From Mesodorylaimus sp. YZB2_4 (Eukaryota > Nematoda > Enoplea > Dorylaimida > Dorylaimidae): DNA of 64,000 bases. A program made the position numbers and the translations under genes. A model generated the notes under the pieces. That model made no database searches, was not told the DNA's origin, and saw only the letters and a list, made by a program, of their open reading frames with translations. Shown piece after piece: positions 59,987-64,000 of this stretch. The DNA lies in the NCBI GenBank assembly GCA_030248295.1, contig JASANH010000606.1, positions 1,178,001 through 1,242,000 on the forward strand, written 5' to 3'. Each line of letters begins with the position of its first letter. The stretch's first letter is position 1.

Positions 59987-60548
59987 GGTATAAAACTCTA
60001 CATTAATTAAATGTTAACAATTTCTGACGAAAAACTAATAATTTTTGACACGACAATGCAAGAAAACGCAAAGTTTTATTATCATTTTTTGCGCCGAGGC
60101 GACCTTTGCGAGATAATGGAAAAGGAAACTTCGCCACAGTCCGTACTCTCTCGCTTGATATTCAGGTCAGAAAAACTCTTGCAATTGAGCGGGAATTCAA
60201 AATGAGACCGCGCAATCACTGACTGACGATTATGATTGGATGTTGTTGATCGTCGAAACACAACTGAGACTGTCGGTGCGGCCTGGTAGTAGAAACTATG
60301 TCGACAGCCCACTACTTTATGCTCACAGTCCTATAAACATAGGCAGTAGGTACACGCTTTACTGTCATGACTGTTTCGTCATTCTTTGCAAGTCAGTGAA
60401 TCGATTTACAAACACGCAACGTGTACTCTACCTTTCTAAGCACGAACAGTCAGTCGCTATGCAAGCAAGCCAAAGCGACAGTAAGTGTATGTACAAACAG
60501 GCAGTTAGCTTGGTCATGCCGGAGCACTCATCGAGTCGCAGCCATGGC
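59987..60548. other. Intergenic stretch, nothing supported
   Basis: This should contain the promoter of the 56.8-60.0 kb gene and the 3' end of the small membrane protein gene. No motif stands out. Confidence 0.4.
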
Positions 60549-60881
60549 TCACAGGTGATCTCCGTTCTCGCCCTTGTCCGACTGCCCGTGCCCATTCCTG
60601 GCGTGGATGGTTGCCGCCTTTGTCCAACCACGTTCACAATCAGCTTCCTCCTCGCCCTCGTGTTTCTGTGTCAATCGATAAAGACTGGATTTCTTCTTGT
60701 TTCGAATGAAAAGGAAGACTGCTCCTCCGACAGCCCCCGCCACAATCAGGAAGATCATAATAATCCTCATGTCGTTGATGTAGCCAGTCAACGAGTGCAT
60801 GTCGTCGGCCATTTGGAAAAATTTGGGCATACTTTTCATCATACGATCTAAACTGAAGCCTTCATCCGATCCGCGAGACAT
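60549..60881 (-). CDS. Small single-pass membrane protein
   Basis: An uninterrupted 110-codon frame from ATG 60881. It starts MSRGSDEGFSLDRMMKSMPK, has an amphipathic stretch (FFQMADDMHSLTGYINDM), then one strong hydrophobic helix (IIMIFLIVAGAVGGAVFLFI) with a GAVGGA packing motif, and RNKKK right after it. The positive-inside rule places the C-terminus in the cytoplasm. The tail is charged and has no known motif. I cannot assign a family. The hydrophobic segment followed by a basic stop-transfer makes chance less likely. A splice site in the tail is possible. Confidence 0.55.
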   Translation of the reverse strand: MSRGSDEGFSLDRMMKSMPKFFQMADDMHSLTGYINDMRIIMIFLIVAGAVGGAVFLFIRNKKKSSLYRLTQKHEGEEEADCERGWTKAATIHARNGHGQSDKGENGDHL

Positions 60882-61680
60882 TTTTGAAGATTAGGTATAC
60901 GATTCACAGTCCTTTTACGATTCGGTTTTCCAAAAAGGACTCGTTATTGGACACAATGCACGAGGCGAGACCAATCTTGGAAATGGGGTCGGCCAATAAG
61001 AGGTTGTGTGAAAGGACGGTTAGGGTTCGATGATGGGTGGACGCGAATGCCTGCTCGCCTTCCGTTCGAACTACGTCTTGCCAGCAATGCCAAAAGGCAG
61101 GGCTTTATCGCTTGCGAGTAAATGTACATAAAAGGGGCGCAGGCTAGAGCGGGTCTCTAAGGCGAGCGCACCGTCTTGGTTAGGGGCCTACTATGTCGGC
61201 CAGGCCAGTCCGTACAGTCCAAACAAATATTTGCCTGATGCCAGGCCACGCGTAATCGCATTTTCAAGCGCTGCCAGCTGCTTTTGTACTAATCGAGTAA
61301 AAAACTTTCTAAGGAGTTCCACATAACTACATCCCATCATTGTGTACACAAAAGAAAAGCCAAGTAAACTTTGCCAGTAGTTGACTGATGGATGGGCACG
61401 ATGAGAATTGGGGTATCGTCAATAACAAACAAGTCCATCGGAAGCACAGACGGAGCTGTTTGGCGAGATGCAATTGATGCGACCTTTTGTGTCATTGAGT
61501 ACAGAGTACCTCGACCCCATGCGAGTTAGCTGGGGCACCTGGGCAGCATCCTCACTTGCATGCATGCATGTACAGTTTACACTGCTGCTGTCAGGACACT
61601 GCAGCACGCTTGGATCGACAGTCGGTAGGTAGTGCCTCGAGCGTCTGACTGTGTGGCTGGTACCCGTTCTGCAAAAGGAG
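60882..61680. other. Divergent intergenic region
   Basis: Between the minus-strand small membrane protein and the plus-strand LIM gene. No coding signal; promoters of both genes are expected here. Confidence 0.4.
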
Positions 61681-62466
61681 ATGTCGGCGGGCAAGTGTGG
61701 CATATGCAGGAAAGAAATTGAAGAGACCGAACCTCGACTGGCAGCCAACGATCGAGTTTATCACCCGGGCTGTTTCAATTGTGAAGGCTGCAAGCGTTCT
61801 TTGGCCAACGACTTTTTCACGGAAGAAGTGGCCGTAAGCGAAACCGAAGTGCCCGACATGATGGTCCCCATCCACATCGAGGTCATTCATTTGTTTTGCC
61901 TGGGGTGCACGAGGAAGAACAAGTACAAGTCGTGCAACGGGTGCAAGAAACCATTCGAGGTCACCAACACTATCATACGCGCCATACGACAGAGTTGGCA
62001 CCCTCAATGTTTTCTGTGCACCGGATGCGGGTCGCCTGTGAAGCTAGAGGTGAGTGAGCCAAGTCTGTCCGTGTCGTGTCATGGTCTTGAGGAGAGTCCT
62101 GGCTGTACTTCCGACAACTTCGAATAGTAAATCGGGCAGATTCTACTTTGCCTGCGGAAAAGGTGGCCATTGCTTTTTGACTGGTTTCTGTGTCTGCTGT
62201 CACTGCTTGGTTTTTATCCTGTCGTGTTTGAGCATGATTAATGTCCAGAAACGTGTTGCTTAGGGCTGTTAAGGATTGTGTTGTACTACAGTTCTCCTGG
62301 CTGCATCCCGAACTTCTTCTTTTCTTTTCAGTTCTTCCTTCGCGATGGCAAGCAGTACTGTCCGAAATCAACGTGCGGCGGTAGCCACCTGGTCAATACT
62401 GCTCCACAAAAGATCACACCTGATCAGAAAAAGCAGCCTGTTCGGGCCGGTGGGCAGAAGAAGTGA
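61681..62466 (+). CDS. Two-LIM-domain protein
   Basis: Exons 61681-62049 and 62332-62466 join in phase 0. The first LIM domain has CGIC, then YHPGCFNCEGC, then HLFCLGC. The second has CNGC, WHPQCFLCTGC, then FFLRDGKQYCPKSTCGG. The tail is basic (KITPDQKKQPVRAGGQKK). LIM domains bind two zinc ions each and act as protein docking sites in actin or transcription complexes. Between the Cys pairs of LIM1 the spacing is too long (about 35) unless an in-frame 48-base intron at 61834-61881 (GTAAGC to GAG) is removed. Its removal gives the usual spacing of 19 and a 151-residue protein. ATG 61681 (MSAGKCGIC) sits right at the first zinc ligand. I cannot name the family member. Confidence 0.88.
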
Positions 62467-62851
62467 AGTAGGCCTGCACATGGTGGTCATGATATTGGCA
62501 TGTGTTCGATGTTCAGATGGCACTAATAGATGCATACTGTACTGTATATGCTCATTACTTGGACCAGAAAGGTGGCGATTCCATTGTGCTCTCATTGTCT
62601 GTGCTCACTCTGTAATGACGTAGGCAGTGTCTGCGAGGCCTGTTGGCGAAATGAGTCGCCTACTTCACATATCTTTACTAAGCGGGGTTGACTGTACAAA
62701 AAGCTCGGAGCGCCTTGACGCCGCTGGACACTTATTGCTTTTTATGCAGAAAAGTTGAGTGTCTAATGCCGATGAATAGTTAGCACAGGAACAGAATAAG
62801 TTTGCTCTCATATAGTATATTTCCCGCTTTGCCCACCCTCTCCAACAGCGA
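62467..62851. other. Short convergent intergenic region
   Basis: Between the 3' ends of the LIM gene and the neuropeptide gene. Nothing else is seen. Confidence 0.5.
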
Positions 62852-63611
62852 TCAACCATGGTTCCAATTGCTGCGATAACTGCGGCTGCCTCCCGCGTTC
62901 CTCCACGAGTAGTATCCGCTGCCGATGTGGCGTCCACCACCCCTCTTCCACCTGGCCACACTACCGTATCTCCCTCCCAACCGCTTCATCATATCATCTT
63001 GAAATCTGAAATAGCGGCCACCGGGACGCTTGGAGCGGCTGTAATCACTGAACGAGTATCGCCCGCCCGGTCTCTTTACCAGACCTCCACCGAAGCCACC
63101 CGATGAAGCGATGAAGCGACCTCCTGGACGTTTATGCAATTCGTGCTGGTCAAACGATGTCGAGAATCGGCCACCTGGTCTTTTCTCCCGAAAGGCTTCC
63201 TCGCCGTCGCCCAACATGTCACCAATGGCTTGGTAAGGGGAGAAAGCACGCCCTCCGCCTCGCTTCTCCAAATCCGACGTGTCGAACGTGTACAGACGAC
63301 CGCCCGGTTTCTTCTCTACTTCGATCGGACCCACGACATTCGATGCATCAGAATCATCTATCGATGTCCAGTCTTGGGCCTGTGCACTTGACCAGGACAC
63401 GTGCCCTGAAAAGAGAACCAGGGCCAGAATGTAGGCCCACTGTTTCCATGGCTCGGATATGTTCTGAATGAGTGAATTCCATATCTTATCACAGCTTAGG
63501 CAACCGACTGCTCACCTCGGCCTCGACTAATTGTCTGAATCCCCCAGGGGCGCAGTGCGTTGCCAACTTTGGCCACAACGGTCCCCTTACGATTAGGTGC
63601 CCGTGAAACAT
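62852..63611 (-). CDS. Neuropeptide precursor with eight xGGR[F/Y]-type peptides
   Basis: The main exon 62852-63463 has a hydrophobic core (WAYILALVLFSGHVSWSSA) followed by an acidic spacer, then eight segments separated by KK or KR. Each segment starts with PGGR, GGGR or LGGR: PGGRLYTF, GGGRAFSPY, PGGRFSTSF, PGGRFIASS, PGGRYSFSD, PGGRYFRFQ, LGGRYGSVARW and GGGRHIGSGYY. Prohormone convertases cutting at KR would free them. GGGRAF is also the start of several C. elegans NLP-21 peptides, so this is probably an NLP-21-like precursor. Peptides end without Gly, so C-terminal amidation is not expected. No in-frame ATG lies in the main exon before the signal core. An upstream exon 63516-63611 starting at ATG 63611 joins in phase but puts the core at about residue 42. 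The true first exon may therefore differ. Confidence 0.85.
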
Positions 63612-64000
63612 AACACTAACGTCACTGGCTGCGGGCCTGCTCGAACAATGTGGGCGGCTCAGTCAGATCCTTTCAAGCAAATAGGGTTGCGGGATGAATA
63701 CAAAAAGTGAGCCTATTACCCAAACTGGTCACGAGGGACAACTCTTATCTGAAGCCGTAACAGCCGATAGAAACAGCTCTAGCCGTCGAGAAATAAAGCC
63801 CCCTTGAGAAAGGGAAAATTCCTCCCGCAGATTATCGTTGGCTCTTACGGCTAGCAGTAAAACTAGGATTTTAATCATGCACTACACTTATGATGGGAGT
63901 GAACGCCCACTTACCAAATGCCAGAAGGCAAGCGAATACAGTAAGACGCTGAATGCTCACTCTGCTCACTGACATCACAGAAGCATTTGGGTGCCTGAAA
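63612..64000. other. Window end, nothing supported
   Basis: Short frames only. The true first exon of the neuropeptide gene could lie here or beyond the window. Confidence 0.4.

Noticed and set aside
1-64000. CRISPR array, bacterial insertion sequence, prophage or operon
   Set aside because: No direct repeat-spacer series and no bacterial gene organisation; spliced animal genes throughout.

Overview
The window is nuclear DNA from a compact-genome invertebrate animal. Nearly every gene is split by short GT-AG introns (about 50-500 bases) in consistent phases, there are no operons with ribosome binding sites, and the products are animal ones: Cordon-bleu-like actin nucleator, polypeptide GalNAc-transferase, CDC16, FBXL20, VKOR and a neuropeptide precursor. 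The neuropeptide type (repeats like nematode NLP-21) and several ATGs lying 5-14 bases after a splice acceptor fit an ecdysozoan such as a nematode or tardigrade. I cannot fix the phylum from the sequence alone.

Layout. 0.6-2.0 kb: a chymotrypsin-fold serine protease (-). 2.8-8.6 kb: a transposon area with two head-to-head copies of a THAP/DDE (Harbinger-like) element, one deleted for the transposase exon, plus degenerate coding remnants. 8.8-10.2 kb: a PP1-like phosphatase (+) with a frameshift. 11.5-12.0 kb: a PPxY single-pass membrane protein (+). 12.5-13.7 kb: a GNAT acetyltransferase (-). 17.2-18.2 kb: VKOR (+). 22.6-29.6 kb: a complete ten-exon Cobl-like protein (+). 31.1-31.6 kb: a C1orf131-like nucleolar protein (+), convergent with a twelve-exon GALNT (-, 31.8-34.9 kb). 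37.2-38.4 kb: a second, intact PP1-like gene (+). 40.4-42.8 kb: a secreted legumain-fold protein without the catalytic residues (+). 43.2-45.3 kb: a gene joining an ABCB6-type TMD0 membrane domain to a tyrosine phosphatase domain (-). 45.4-48.0 kb: IPI1/TEX10 (-). 52.2-54.2 kb: FBXL20/FBXL2 (+). 54.6-56.3 kb: CDC16/APC6 (-). 56.8-60.0 kb: an unrecognised serine-rich protein (-). 60.5-60.9 kb: a small membrane protein (-). 61.7-62.5 kb: a two-LIM protein (+). 62.9-63.6 kb: a neuropeptide precursor (-).

The genes do not form one pathway; this is ordinary mixed animal gene order. Two ribosome-assembly genes (C1orf131-like, IPI1) and two ubiquitin-ligase components (FBXL20, CDC16) occur, but only the last two are neighbours. 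The most unusual items are the TMD0-phosphatase fusion, the inactive legumain-like protein and the eight-copy GGR neuropeptide precursor. Long stretches (13.7-17.1, 18.2-22.6, 34.9-37.2, 38.4-40.4 and 48.0-52.2 kb) show no gene I can support.
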